From NCBI GenBank assembly GCA_032622095.1, contig CP136066.1:66906278-66970277 (forward strand): a stretch of DNA of 64,000 bases. Direction: 5' to 3'. How positions within the stretch are numbered: the stretch's first letter is position 1; every line of letters begins with the position of its first letter. The position numbers were made by a program, and so were the translations under genes. The DNA comes from Siphonodentalium dalli (Eukaryota > Mollusca > Scaphopoda > Gadilida > Siphonodentaliidae). The notes under the pieces were generated by a model. That model was not told the origin of the DNA and searched no databases. It saw only the letters and a list, made by a program, of their open reading frames with translations. This document shows positions 49,756 through 63,279 of the stretch, in pieces.

Positions 49756-50147
49756 CCCTTTACCCAACAAACCGGCCAAAACCGGCCAAATAAAGCTTCA
49801 ACAGCCTAAAATATCTTCGGTCTGTCTCAATAGAACCATACAAATATGGGTATCATTGGAACCGGCTCCTTGACCACATTGTGATAGTTACAGTTATGCC
49901 CTGTGCCAATGCATTCTCTTATATATGCGAGTCGACCATAGGTCGCCTCGCATATATAAGAGAATGCATTGGCCTAAAAAAAATCTTTTTTTAACACTTT
50001 TTACCATTTTTTCTTACATTCTTTAACAATTTTATAATTTTTAATGTATTAAGCCAATGCATTCTCTTATATATGCGAGGCGACCTATGGTCGACTCGCA
50101 TATATAAGAGAATGCATTGGCACAGGGCCCTTCTGTTGGGTAAAGGG
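49756..50147. mobile_element. TTAA-type MITE with CTAA target duplication, downstream of gene 2
   Basis: It is the same subfamily as 10010-10386, with termini CCCTTTACCCAACA and tgttgggtaaaggg. It is flanked by CTAA on both sides (49752-49755, 50148-50151) instead of TTAA. Hairpins are at 49904-49973 and 50053-50121. The loop of the second is inverted relative to the sister element. Confidence 0.85.
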
Positions 50148-50469
50148 CTAACCCAGATTTTGTTTAGACACATATAAGCGTTTGTCTGGCGGGAAAAACT
50201 TAACAAAGTAGTACATGAGATGCACATTCAAAATCAATAATCAATAATCATATTTATATATAACATTTACCAGGATTTCGATTGTTCTCCAATTTTCAGC
50301 ATCAAACAAACTCATCCATTTAATAGATGTTCGTAAAATGCACATAATCACTTTCATCTGTAAGTGCAATAACTATCTTGTCAGACTAAAAACCTTCTTA
50401 TACGCCTGTTTGATAAAAACGGCCGTATTATGTAAAGAAGCAGTCTGTCCGATCCGGGTTTCCGGATAA

Positions 50470-51083
50470 CTTTAGAAAGGTTTGACCAATGTCAACCAAA
50501 CTTGGTATGGAAGTCTACCCCACAAAAAAAACAAGGCAAGTTCCTAGCCGCTTTCGATCCCGTAATTATTTTTTCGGAGTTATGGCCCTTTGATCGACTT
50601 AGTGACTTTCCAACGCAATTTTCTGGTTTCCCGATGATAACTTTAGAAGATGTAACCGATTTCAACCAAACTTGGTATCGATGTTTATCGCACCAGCATA
50701 CAGGTCAGGTTCGAAACTGGCTGTTCCACCGATAGTTTGCTCTGGAGTTATGGCCCTTTGATAAACTTAGTGAATTTAAAATCCGTTTTCTAGTTTCTGG
50801 ATGATGACCTTAGAAAAAGCTTTGAACGAGTTCAACCAAACTTTATATGGAAGTCGAATGCGGGTTCACTGCTCGTTTGAGGTCATATTATGGACATTCC
50901 CCTTGTTGGCATATAGCCTGAGTATTAACATCAGTTCCACGCACCGAACAAGTCCATAGTATGACATCAAACGAGCAGTGAACCCGCATTATACTTCCAT
51001 ATAAAGTTTGGTTGAACTCGTTCAAAGCTTTTTCTAAGGTCATCATCCAGAAACTAGAAAACGGATTTTAAATTCACTAAGTT
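50470..51083. repeat. About 165-bp tandem repeats ending in a 132-bp-arm inverted repeat
   Basis: Units share caaccaaacttggtatggaa, gagttatggccctttgatcg and ctggtttcccgatgataact. The last unit (50764-50895) is followed after 56 bp by its near-perfect inverse (50952-51083). Confidence 0.85.
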
Positions 51084-51499
51084 GTACAAATAACTACTTT
51101 GAGCAAGATTATTCTCCATTTCTATTTGACTACCCTACCGGAGTGTGTCATAACTGAAACATATAATTATAAGCAAACCATGATGGCATCCATATGTTTA
51201 TTGTTCTTGAGTAGTGTTATTGATTACATAAATTCAATCATCCATCATATACTGTCTGAGATGAGAATTGTGAATATAAACTTGATCATTACTGCTGTCA
51301 AGTGTGGACTATAAATCCATTACAAGTATTCTATGGGCTAACGTAGTATCTAGTGCAGGCCCGATACCCCCAGGGGCTCATAGGCATAGGTAGGTTACCA
51401 ATGAATCAAGTCAAGATACAATATCTCAAGTCAAGAACGCAGACAAGGACGGATCAAATAATATGCAGTAGCGAGCAAAAGGAGAAGTAAAGGGTTGCA

Positions 51500-52240
51500 C
51501 GCGACCACAACTATACATCAAAAGACCATATATACAAACTCGTTACAACATAGCACAACAAACAATAAGTGTAGTGGATCAGTACAGCAGTCACGCGGAA
51601 CAGGTATAAATGATGTTAAGAGAGGATCCTATACTATATTACTCCAAATTATAAACAAATCAAAACCAAATAAAGAAATGCCTAGAAAGCAGACGAACTA
51701 ACCTTTATGAAACTTTGGACAAAGAGACTACTCAGTAGAACAAGAGATGAAAAAGTTACAAAATATCTAAGCAATTACATAAATAAAAACAACCAGGCTA
51801 TTGTTACTCGCACAACAGCTCGGTGAAAAGTAGAAAAATCGACAAAATAATTTAGAGAAGAGAAATGTCACTGAAAAATCGATCCCAAAGTTGATCAAAA
51901 GCAATGGAACGGAAACAGACAACTTCGCCGAATTGCTAGAACATCACTTTTACAATGATTTATATAACTCAAAGTTAAAAGCATATACATATCCAGATGA
52001 AGATATATTTTGGGATGAATATAATCCATTCTTAATATTACTATAAGAAGAGTCAGAATATATGGACGGCTGCTTGGCCGAACTGGATTGTTATACACCA
52101 ATGAAAAACACGAAAAGCAATAAATCCCATGGGTCATATGGATACACGGTCGAATTTTATAAATTCTTCTAGAAAAATTTAGGAAAATTTTAATCAATTC
52201 ATAAAACAGTGGCTTTAGATCATAAATGCTCCCTCAACTT
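51500..52240 (+). pseudogene. Decayed non-LTR retrotransposon (reverse transcriptase N-terminal part)
   Basis: One frame from about 51890 reads GTETDNFAELLEHHFYN, YTYPDEDIFWDEYNPF, a stop, then LAELDCYTPMKNTKSNKS, GSYGYTVEFYKFF, a stop, and KNLGKF. The segment K-N-x-K-S-x-G-x-(D/Y)-G-(Y/F)-T-x-E-F-Y-K is the first conserved RT block of L1/Tx1-like LINEs. Here Pro-Gly-Ser-Asp has decayed. Catalytic blocks are absent, so this is a dead fragment. Confidence 0.65.
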
Positions 52241-52379
52241 TTTAACACGAAACAAAGGTGGCCGTGTACACACCAGCTAAGATGGCGTCCATCGCGGCCG
52301 CAGTGTTTTTTTCAGAAGAGGCACTAAGTCAGTTTGCAAATTATAGTGAGAAACTAAGACATAAAACCACCTGAATACG

Positions 52380-52995
52380 GAAACGTTGGAACACCCCGTC
52401 CAAGATGGCTACCAAAATATCCACTAGAAGAGGAAATATGACATAACTTCTGGATCATTTTCTGCTGTTTGGTACTGGTTGAGAACTGTGACTATTTGTG
52501 ACGGTAACTGGTCATTGTACCATTGTACTGTGCAATGCAAGTGAGGCATACCATTACCCATGAATATTCCAACTCATTGGAACCAATGTTATTACATTAG
52601 CTCAACATGGTTGCTATAATATGGAAAATTGTAGATATTGTCCCAGCGTTCCCTGCAACCGCTTACAAGTTGTGGTTGATGAATACAATGGAATATTCTG
52701 CCTGCTATATATTGAATATTAACATGTCTGATGCACTTTGGTTTACTACTGTGGCCAAGATATTACCAGAAATATTGTATTTTTCTCTCACAAAACATCG
52801 GCGAAATATCAATTTTCAGGTTGAATAATTTTTTCAAGTAAAATGTTACTATCTTTGGTATTAAAGGTGTTTTATTGTTTTGATCTATCTTAAATGTGTC
52901 ACGCAAAGGTGTTGATAGACCAAATTACCCATGATGGCTTCCAAAATGGCAACCAAATTTTGTGAAAAGTTGATTTTTCACATAAATCCCGAAAG
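52380..52995 (+). repeat. Third copy of the giant-foldback arm
   Basis: Matches 16910-17660 and the inverse of 20000-20760: ccaagatggctaccaaaata, ttctgctgtttggtactggt, agatattgtcccagcgttcc, ttacaagttgtggttgatga. Confidence 0.75.
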
Positions 52996-53019
52996 CCTGT
53001 GAATTGTCAAGTGATTCTC

Positions 53020-55040
53020 CAATAAATTCACGAAAGACGTGGCTATAAATTGTAACATTTTACCCTCTTTGCTTGTTTCAAACAGTCACGCGGAACCCCA
53101 TCAGAGAACAACAAATGCGCGGTTGTTGCGTTCCTGTAAATTTTGATAATCATCTCTATTATTCTTTTATGAGTTGTACATATGTATGTATTGCCAATAG
53201 TCATGTAGTAATTGGTCTGGCCAAATAAGCACGCACGACTCCAAATGACCTGACCGTTTACAATTACATATACACAATGTTGACACTTGAAGCAACAGTG
53301 CAAGTGCAAATGATAAGTCGAGTTAGGGGTCAGGGACAGAGGAACCGTGTTCCGTGCAAATATGCCATTAGTGTATGTGCATACTTGCGACACACTAATA
53401 GCAGGCCGTTTATTTATACTGCCCGTAGTGTGACTCCTCGAATCGTTATGGGTGTGCATGAAAATTGGACTGGAGTAAATATGGAGTCATATTATAGGGG
53501 TATATAACCTATACCTAGCTATAGATAGAGCTTTTGGCAAATTTCTGTTGACTTCAGATAATGGGAAATATGACTGCCCGTAAAATTCCAATCATATGCG
53601 AACCAAATTAATGCCCTATGGGCTGTATTTTGGAAACTATCGTTCAAACCCAAACGCCTCATTGTTCCTGATTTTCAATATCTCGCTCTATGCGACCAAC
53701 TATGAGCATGCATGCATCGAGAGGTGGGCGTCGCCCCGAACAGTTGCGATCGGCCTCTTCGGAAGGTGATTATGCGATGGTCAAAACCACGAAATTGTGA
53801 CAAATTAGTCACAAAGGTAATTTATACATTTGTCGGTATCAGTGAAATTTAATGCAAATTTTATTATTCCAAAGTCGACAATATGAACAGCTCCAATTGA
53901 TAGTCGGAATTTCCAAATTGGGAGACCACAAGTTGTCATGCTAGTATTTCAAGATATATGATACGTTATGTTATAAAACTGTGGAACATCGTTTACCTGC
54001 AGGTATATCATTGAGTGGGGATTGTGGCGGGATGTCGGAAGATTATTAATTTAGATATAGCGTAAGTAACATGTACTTGACTTTTTGCAAAATATATGTG
54101 TTGGATATCTTGATTTATATAGGGGTATATAACATGTACCATTTACATGGCATTTTGGGAGCAACTGTTCTCGCTTTAAAAATTCGCCAAAGTACATGTA
54201 TCAACGCTCTATATTTTGTATTTATAACGCATGAGTTGAAGAAATACCAATAAACGGTTATTAATGTCTGCCCTGGGGAATCCACGGAACCGATAGTGTG
54301 TTTTCCATCCAATACAAAATAACCAAAAGTCAAAAAAAAAATCATATACATTTATTTTAATCAAGCAAACTACTGGGGAGATCATAATAAACTGCATTAA
54401 AATATTAGTTTTAAATTATATTTATTTGTTTATAAATTGGGGGGGGGGGTGCTCGGAACCCTTAATCGTTCGCTCGTGGTTTGTCTATGAAAAGAAATTC
54501 ACGAAAGAATAGGCTATAAATTGTAATAGTTTACACCATTTGTTAGTTTTGCGAACAATCATGCAGAAACCCCTCTCACTGAACGACACCATGCATGTGC
54601 GGTTGTTGCGTCTCTGTAATCGTGGTCACCATCTCTGTATTATTCTTTATTTTTTGTAAATATGTATGTATCGCCAATATTCATCTAGTAATTGGTTTGG
54701 CTAAAGAAGCACGCACGAATACACACGATCGAACGGGGGACAGGTGAATCGTGTCCCGTGCTGTGAAGAACAAGAAATTTATACCAAACAGCTTGAAATA
54801 AGACACCTACGTACACACATGTAAATTATTAGGTGCATAATCCCGACAGTAATAACAGGCCGTGTATATATATAATGCCCGTAGTTACGGTTATGTAGAA
54901 ATTTGTTATATACTGCCCGTTATGGGTAGGTATGAAAATAGGGGTGGGGTAAATCAGAAGTTATGGGTATATTACCTATACATAGCTTTTTGCTAATTTT
55001 TGTTTACTTAAGATAATAGGAAATATGACTGCCCGTAACC
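53020..55040. repeat. Direct duplication (53020-53590 and 54490-55040)
   Basis: Both copies share ggctataaattgtaa, gtgcggttgttgcgt, atatgtatgtat and tagtaattggt. They also share agcacgcacga, caggccgt and aatatgactgcccgtaa. The spacing is about 1.45 kb. No coding. The region between them is unrecognised. (AT)n occupies 55065-55094. Confidence 0.65.
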
Positions 55041-56852
55041 CTGTTTCAAGACAACTGCCCATAATGATATATATATATATATATATATATATATTGCTGA
55101 TTTGTACTTACAACACCAACTATTTAGTTCATCAAGAGCTATTAGCAAATCGACAACGAATTATACACAAAATATCATCCAGACAGAAAATAATTCTACT
55201 GAACACAGTTTGAGTACATGTACTGTCGAACTCAAAATATTAAGGCCCTCCATTAAGAGTTTCCCATTCCAGTGAATCCCGTAAATTGACGGATCGCCGA
55301 AAAGATCATATGATACATCTCTCGTCGATACATGCACATTATGAGATTTCCACGCCAGTCAGGAGTTGGAAAGTTTAGATGAACCTAAACAGAAAACTAC
55401 TTGATTGTTAAGCCAGTACATCCCACGAAGTAATCTATACTATCTCAAACCACATCAAGCATACTGTATAATAATAAAATGTCAAACAGATGATTTTAAT
55501 CATAGTTTTAGAAGGGAGTTTTCTGAACAGCATTCTCAGAAAATACACACATTGAGTGGAAACGAATAGCTGCTATAAAAGGACATGATCTGAACTAGTA
55601 AACGGGAGGAATGGCAATTTAACTGAGTTCATTATTGCTTCAAGTATCTGGTTTACGCCTCGACATTGTCAATAGTTGACTCCTCGATATTGTCAACAAA
55701 CAGATAACATATCAAAATTTAGACCTGACAACCAATGTAATAGATCCATAAATGGCAACGAGAACATCTCACATATTGTGACTGTAAATACATGTACGTG
55801 CAACGATTCCTAGATGATCTTAAAGCTTGGTTCACCGCAAATAACCTTGATCTCCCAAGCAAATAAAAAAAAACAATATTTATCTCCAAATATTGACTGC
55901 GACACAAGCGACAAAACAAATGAGAAATCTCCCGTATTTTGTCGCCTGATGGGAAGTGGGAAATATCGAATGTATTGTCGAGCGACAGAAGAGACAAAAC
56001 ATGGGACATTATATATGCCGCATATTATATCGCTTCTTTCGCTTACGTCCTGCGATGGAAAACGCTAGATTTCGCACGTTTTCCGCGCGACGAAAGCGAC
56101 AATATGTGCAACATAATATAGCATGTTTCGTGGGTTCTGACGATTTCGTCGCGCGACGGACAAATCCAGATTTCGCATGTTTTGTCGCACGAAAGCGACA
56201 CCAGGAAGTGGCCCCAATAGTATGCCATACTAAATCGATGATCATTGTTGCAGCTGGTTGACGTCAGAGAGAGGTAGTCGCGTAATGCAGTGATGATAAG
56301 CACTATAAAACACAAAATTTGGTTGAAATCGGGCCAGGGGTCTGGGAGATAAATCGCGAGCAGACATAGCCTACTTTTATATATATAGGTACAACGGAGA
56401 ACATAATTGTTTTCGCATTTAATTGTGAAATTATGACAAGTGTCTTGCAAAATGAAAAAAGTGTTATAACCATGGATAAATTTCCAACATCATAGCGCAA
56501 ATAAAAAGTTCAGTAGATTATTATTTGACAACAAAACAGTTGTTTGAATACAGGCCATTTAACACTGAATGTATGTATTGATATCCAAATTAAGGGTGAA
56601 GAAAGTTGGCATCCGAATTTGCAATGTAGGCAAAGAACGGCTCAGTCCCTGATAATTCGAAAATATCTGCTAATCATTATTTGATTCACAGCCGTGGAAA
56701 TGTGTTTTGTATTCCATAGTAGATCGATGATTATTGTTGCAGCTGATTGGCGTCAGAGAGAGGTGGTCGCTTAGTGCAGTGATGCATTGCGATAAGCACG
56801 ATAATACGTATCATAATTTATGATGATTTAAATCGTTCCATACTCTGATGGA

Positions 56853-57171
56853 ATGGGGTCGGGTGTTCATCTCCTAGCGTTGTTCTGTTCATTCCAGACA
56901 TGTCTCTCTGTGCTATCTGTTATTCGTATGAAACACCTTAATATGATAGATGGAGTAACTATAGCAAGACAGTTGGGCGATGTTCTGATCCCGGTTAAAA
57001 TTTCAGGTCGAGATATATACTGTGCGAAAATATGTTCATCGAATGGGTGTGTATCCTTCGTCTATGACAAGAACAGTCAGATGTGTCACTTTTTTAAACA
57101 TAATCTCTTCAGTGGGAGCCCATCAAATATACCGTTACCAGGGGCAAAATACTACAGGCGGATCAACCCAG
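56853..57171 (+). CDS. Signal peptide plus PAN/apple domain, first exon, gene 3
   Basis: The frame begins MGSGVHLLALFCSFQ (leader), and the PAN cysteines at residues 57, 61, 66 and 78 keep the C-x3-C-x4-C-x11-C spacing. It ends KYYRRINPG and donor cccag|gtgagt in phase 1, as a single copy. Two residues fewer than gene 2 lie before the first cysteine (DIYC against EIYMYC). The exon itself is intact, but the only CTLD sequence within 6.8 kb is a scrambled remnant. It may therefore splice to exons beyond the window, be read through to a stop at 57189-57191, or be a dying gene. Confidence 0.75.
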
Positions 57172-57546
57172 GTGAGTACTGGTTCATTTAGTGAGAGTTG
57201 GCGCGTTTATTTTTTTGTAAAATCGACTCAGTTCTGGTCAATAACCCAATCACCGTCGATTGAAACATTATGTGCAAATATCGGCTCACTGGCCACTTTT
57301 ATAACTCATCTATTCCAAATTAACATTTATTTATTGAAACTTTACAAAAATGATTACAATAAATTATTGACACAACGATTTGCTATCCATCATATATTTT
57401 ATCTCACGTGACTATCTAAGCCTAATCCATGCTTGTGATTGGTTGCATAACATTCACTACATCGACATATACGGTATATAATACACATGTCTTTGTTTGT
57501 CGTATGAGTTAATCACATAATACAAATATTCAGTTGTATTATGTAA

Positions 57547-60500
57547 AAAAATGCAAGGGGTAATTATTTTGTTTCTTCGCCGATTACCACCATACCTATA
57601 CATAATCATATCCATAATATCAGAAGTCTAATTGTGTGGTTTAAAGATGTCGAAAGTGGAGCCATTCGAGTCAGGGGTGCTATAAAAGATTTTAGCGTCA
57701 CAAATTGATAAATATTCTTCTCCATGATACGAGTAATCTAATCGTGTAGTTTAAATACGCCAAATTAGTGCCATTTGTGACCGAGAAGGGGGGGGGGGGG
57801 CACTAAATTTGAGACGATTTTTTTTAGTAGCTGATTTCCACCAATTGTATATATATATATATATATATTCATCTTCATAATGAATCTACTGGTTTAGAGA
57901 TGTCAAAAGTGGCACCGCTTGGGTCAGGATAGGGATAGTAGGGTAAAAAAAACCTGATAAAATATGTTTGGCGCAAATTTCAACCAGTTTCATATATACA
58001 CGTTCTTCTACAATGATAAGATGAATCAGTCGTGTGGTTTCAAGACGCCAAATTTGGTGCCTATATTTGCGAATGTATGTCTGTTCTATATAACTTCATG
58101 AAGGACCAAAGGAAACTGACATGCAGGGGAAACATTTTAAGAGGAAGATAATGGTGCGGGTTAAAATCATCTAAAGTGACTATGTTGGTGGCTGGACAGC
58201 AAAAGGGAGGGGCAGCAACAATCATGAAATGGATTTCTCGCCTATTTCCGATAAACTTATACATAATCATCTTCGTGATATGGCGCCGCTCGAGCCACAG
58301 AGGAGAGGGGAACCAAAACTGATACAAAAATATTTTTAGCGCCCATTTCCACCAAATTGATAAAAATAATATCCTTTATATCATGAGTGTAATTCACGTG
58401 GTTTCAATATGTGAAAATTGGCGCTGTTCGAGCCATGAATTGGGGAGGGGAGGGACACCAAAGCTGATACAAATATGTTTAGCACTAATTTCTACCAAGT
58501 TCGTACACGTTCTTCTCCAATGATACGAGGAATGACACCATAAGAGTTAAAGATGCCACAATGATGTACATTTCTAAATGAATGAACAAGATCGATTGCC
58601 AACAAAACGTTATCGTGAACTGATGGTGCTGACAGCCTCCAATATACCCGAAAAAATGTCGACACGGTACTAAGAAAGTGCGTGTGATGACAGTTTATGC
58701 GTAAAATCGACACAAGTGGTGCCGTTTGAGTGAGATGGGAGGGGACACTATTTTTTACGAATTTGTTTTTCACCAATTGTATATATATTCATTTCCGTAA
58801 TAAATATAAATGGATGCTTTAAATATGTCAACAGTGGCACCGCACGAGTCAGGGACAGGGAGGGGGAGGGTCACCAAAACTGATTAAAATATGTTTAGCG
58901 CCACATCCATATATTTTTCTCCAATGACACGAGTTATCAAGTCATGTGGGTTAAAGACTCCACAGTTGGTGCCTATATGTGCGAATGAATGTCTGTCTGC
59001 GTTCTATATAACTTAGTGAGGGACTAGAGGGGTATAACGGGTAAATGTTCGCGAGGAAGATAATTTCGGGTTAAAAATATCTATAGTGACTCTGTTGTTG
59101 GCAGGGACAGAACGGGGGAGGGGCAGCACAGTGACGAAATGTGGGTTTTGTCGCCGATTTCTACCAAACTTCAACTCCATGACATGGCGCCGCTCGAGAC
59201 ACAGAGGGTACCGAAATTGACAACACAAAATATTTTAGCGCCGTTGCCACCAAATCATCTCCATTATACCAAGAGTCTAATTGACGTGGTTTAAATATGT
59301 CAACGTTTAAATAAGTTCAAGCCATGAATGGGAGGGACAGACTGGGGCACCATATCTGAAACAAATATGTTTAGCACTAATTTCCACCATGTTCATACAC
59401 GTTCTTCGCCAATGATACGAGGAATCAACTCATGTGGGTTAAATACGCCACAGTTGGTTCCGTCTTGGTCAGGGTAGAGAGAGGAGGGCACTATCATTGA
59501 TACAAATGTTTTAGTCGCCGATATCCACCAGTTATATTTAATCATCTCCATAATTCGTTCTAATGAGTTTGTTGCGTTCACATTTCACAACCTCGATCGA
59601 ATTTAGTCTCTCGAACAATTATATCATCTCCTGGCATATTTATAGGGTGAGAATCAGGGCATTCCTATAGTGTGCTAGCAAAAAACAATACACAGAAGAA
59701 AGCATTACAAATATATGTATAATTCTATTTAAGAGATACATATATTCTTGCACAATGGGGGACCTTGAACCATCAGACGATGTTATGTTAGAATGGCTCA
59801 TGTATTATAACACAATTTGGTGTGTCTTATTCAAGGTATATTCCACAAAACCGGTTTGACAATTTGCCAAGAGATTTGGAAATATGTAGCAGGCCTGTTC
59901 AAAAACTGCAGTCAAATACAGTTTCTTCTGAGATAAAAGAAATAAGTTAGTGGCAGATCACTTTTCAGGATCATCCAATACTGGCATCTGACAAGGGTAC
60001 ATCTGCCCGATACAGAAGATTTCGTTTAGAACAGGCTCATGGCCTAACATTTACAACTTAAAATCACGCTCTGTGTCTGCCACATGTAACTGATATATAG
60101 CAATATTTATTTTAATCTGAGAATAATTAGCCAGTATAGCAGCATGAACAGAGGAGTACCTGGATATTTCTTTAAAGCCACATGGCGGTTTGCGCTCCAA
60201 AATACAAATATTAGCTTTTGAATTTGTCCCGGTATCGATAAATATCTTAAATACCTTTATACGAGCATTCTGTAACACAAAAAGACGCATTGAAATAATG
60301 AAAAAACAACTAAGAACAAGTTGTTTGGGTCCCAAACAAAAAACAGCCATTTGCACGACATGGAACATTAAATAGCGGTCCGTGTTATTCTATTCTCGAT
60401 GTGGTAGAAATAAAGAGCGTTTGTCTGACTTAGGGCAAAAAAATTAAAACGGCTGGGAAATGGCTTTGACTTTCAAGCCATATGAAGCCGGAATATCAAT

Positions 60501-61052
60501 ATTTCGTGTATTTATCGAACTATCGTATCCGTCCCTCCAAATTACGTAGACAAAATTTGGAGGTTCGAATGAGCCATGTCCGCTTAAAAGCTCGGTATCT
60601 TCATGGAGATTGTCCTTAAAATCTTAGTCTAACCCACTAGGTGTATTTATACATCTCTATGTAAAACCCAATTTTGTTGTGAACTAATGTGTTTATGATG
60701 TTCATATTTTGATCGCAATAAAAACAAAAAAACGTCAATCCCAACCATGTCGACTATGCAAATAAAAAAAAAATGATAACGCCTGAAGTATGCACAGTTG
60801 TAAATAAATAAATTCTGCTTTATTGGTGGGACGAACTCATCGCGATAAACAAAATTGACAAACACTCTGACAAGGTGAGCCACTCTGCTTATAATCCATG
60901 TATACGAATGACGTTCTGTGATGCCATTTGGATATACACTTTATGAGAATACGTGTAAATTTTGAGAAGAGTATTTTCCATTCCCACTAAAATGTCCACA
61001 GCAGAGGGTTTCACACCATGTTAACCCGGACAACGCCGGGTAACCCTGCTAG
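57547..61052 (+). mobile_element. Helitron family 1, second copy, 5' rearranged
   Basis: The right end is aacccggacaacgccgggta, accctg, CTAG, followed by host T. The DNA after it continues the segmental duplication (match to 35399). Internal tandem repeats resemble 2985-4700, and 59540-61050 matches 4690-5830. Helitron-start-like phrases (ttgcgaatgtatgtctgttc) occur internally at 58065 and 58978. A clean 5' TC end was not found. Confidence 0.7.
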
Positions 61053-61683
61053 TTTTAAATAAAGCAGCTAATGTTATACAATATATTGCTTTAGTATGCT
61101 CCAAGTATGTGCTAACAATCAACTTCACTTTAGGAATAATATAAGAGCTCTTTTTTGAGTTTTACATTGATAACAGTTGTTTGTGAAAATGTGAGCCCTT
61201 ATTATTATTGGCTTCGCTGAAACTGTCGGTTATCTTGATAACGGCGGCCATCTTGGATTTGTGCGTAGATGGTCGAAAAAAAGTGGACCATTCTGATCAA
61301 TAACAGGTTAGTAGAACGTGGACCAATGCCTCAAGCTATATATGTCAACGACATATACCATATGCGGTATCAGCATATGAGATATCCCGCCGCTAGAACA
61401 ATTATGCCAAGAAATGTCACCACGCCCAAAAAATAGATTTTGTTTCCTCATGATTTCGTTGTAAATTTGAGTCGCGTGCACCGGGCTCATGGCAATTGGC
61501 GACTATCATATCATAGCTTCCGGATGACTTTTGCTGAACTATATATGAACAATGTCATTGTTCTGTCTATACAAATGTACTCTACTGTACTTTTATGTTA
61601 TAAACAACTTAATATATTTTTTATTTTGGAAGTACATCCGACGACTGGCTAAATATTGTCAATGGTAAATTTTCGTTTAGAAC

Positions 61684-61880
61684 CAGGGTCCGTGCTGTAC
61701 CGAAATTTACTTTTGCCAAATATTTCGCCAAATGAAAATATTATTTGCCAAATGCTGTTAGAAGTTGCTAAATGCTATCAGTTTCTACAACATTGTGTCT
61801 TGTTTTACTTGATTTCGACAATCTCTGCTTGAGCGACCTTTGTTACCGATATGAAAGTAGTTCATTGTTAATTCTCGATT
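61684..61880 (+). mobile_element. Truncated hAT MITE (duplicate of 36001-36466)
   Basis: It starts cagggtccgtgctg after tttagaac and matches the left half of 36001-36466. The right half has been lost together with following DNA. Confidence 0.7.
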
Positions 61881-62149
61881 ATGCAATTTTGTAGGAATTA
61901 ATACTTTTTAATTTTATAAATTGAGTAAAAGTTATACTTAAAACCCTTGTTAAATTCGTTGGACAATTCCACTATTTGTGGATTGCTGTCGTGGTGATGT
62001 ATATTCGTATTTGATTTTTCCCCCTGCCTATATCTACTTTTATCAATCAAAATGTTCGTAAATCAGGATATTCTATGTTTGTGGTATAAACCTATCTATA
62101 CATTTACGAAAGCGCACTAGGGCCACCGAAACACCATCACACTCCCAAA

Positions 62150-62352
62150 TATACGACTCGTGAAAATTGTTATAACGACTTACAACGACTAGCAATTCGT
62201 CATAACGAGTTATTACGATTTTCACAGCTCACCATAACGAGTTGTACTGTAAGTCGTTATTGCGACTTGCAAGTCGTTATAACGAGTTGTTGGATGTCTT
62301 GGACCTGGCTACTATGAAAACTTGCAAGTCGTTATAACGAGTTGTAAGTCGC
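62150..62352. repeat. Cluster of palindromic AAGTCGTTATAACGAGTT words
   Basis: At least five variants of gtcgttataacgag / ctcgttatgacga in both orientations lie within 200 bp. They directly precede the CTLD remnant. Confidence 0.75.
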
Positions 62353-62440
62353 TTGAGTACGATGGGTCCTGCTACGTGGTCGACATGGTTCTCTCGTTGT
62401 AGATTGCGTAGTACGATGGGTCCTGCCGCCATTACACAAC
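62345..62440 (+). pseudogene. Scrambled CTLD exon remnant, gene 3
   Basis: ttgagtacgatgggtcctgc and gtcgacatggttctc match 38770-38815. tctctcgttgtagattgcgt then gtacgatgggtcctg matches 38735-38735+35. The order is rearranged and the conserved LGG/DFLFSV half is missing, so this exon is dead. Confidence 0.7.
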
Positions 62441-62747
62441 CGTCCCTGGGAAACTCATAACCGCACCATTGTACACATTACTGCGGTCGACTACCGCTCT
62501 AGCCAACAGCCGTTAGTAAAGGTGGTAATTAGTTTAGTGGGCACCTGCATCTCGGTGTGTATACAAGAAGATTACTTTGCGCTATCACTACAATTAATTA
62601 TGATTTTATAAAGTGGTGTTGTCGCTTATTTAAGCTTAAGATCATATAGTTAATGAAAGGAAATACTTTTATCAATTGACATAATGCGCCGACAAATAAC
62701 GCCAAATATCATAGTTTTACGCAGCAAATTTCATTTATATATAATTA

Positions 62748-63279
62748 CTAGCAGGTGGACCCGACGTCGTCCGGGCTGTTTCCCCTCTGCTCATTGCCCG
62801 GACAAAAGTACCCGACAAAAGTACCCGTCAAAATCCATCCGGTTTTACCCGATTTGACCTCGAATTGATCATTTTGAAGGTCAAGGTCACGATTTGACCC
62901 GTTCAAAACACTCAGTGGACAAAAGTAACCCTACGTATCAAATTTCGTCGAAATCCTATCAAAATTCGCGATTTGACCTTGTATTGACCCAATTTCAAGG
63001 TCAAGGTCACGTCGCACGGGCAAACGAATAGGCTTACGACACTCCCCATACGAAAGTATCCCCAGACACTAATTTTAATCGAAATCCCGTGATACTAGGG
63101 CGTTCGACCTTGAAATGACACGATTTCAAGGTCAATGTCACGTCGCACGGACAAATTAATAGGCCCATGCTACTCCCCGGCCGAAAGTATCCCCACATAC
63201 CAAGTTTCGTCGAAATCGGCTCGGCCGTTTTCGAGTCCATCGCGAACACACACACAGATTTCCCAAAATATATAATAGA
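62748..63279 (-). mobile_element. Helitron family 2 on the minus strand, copy D
   Basis: Read on the minus strand it starts TCTATTATATATTTTGGGAA (63279 downwards) and ends cggacgacgtcgggtccacc, tg, CTAG at 62748. The next host base is T. It contains the same gaccttgacctt blocks as copies A-C. Confidence 0.7.

Larger units (their letters stand above)
55210..62440 (+). repeat. Segmental duplication, copy 2
   Basis: Partner of 29800-38800 (see there). It lacks the Harbinger element and the donor array. It carries the Helitron relative 57547-61052 and a deletion removing most of 36190-37965. Confidence 0.8.
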
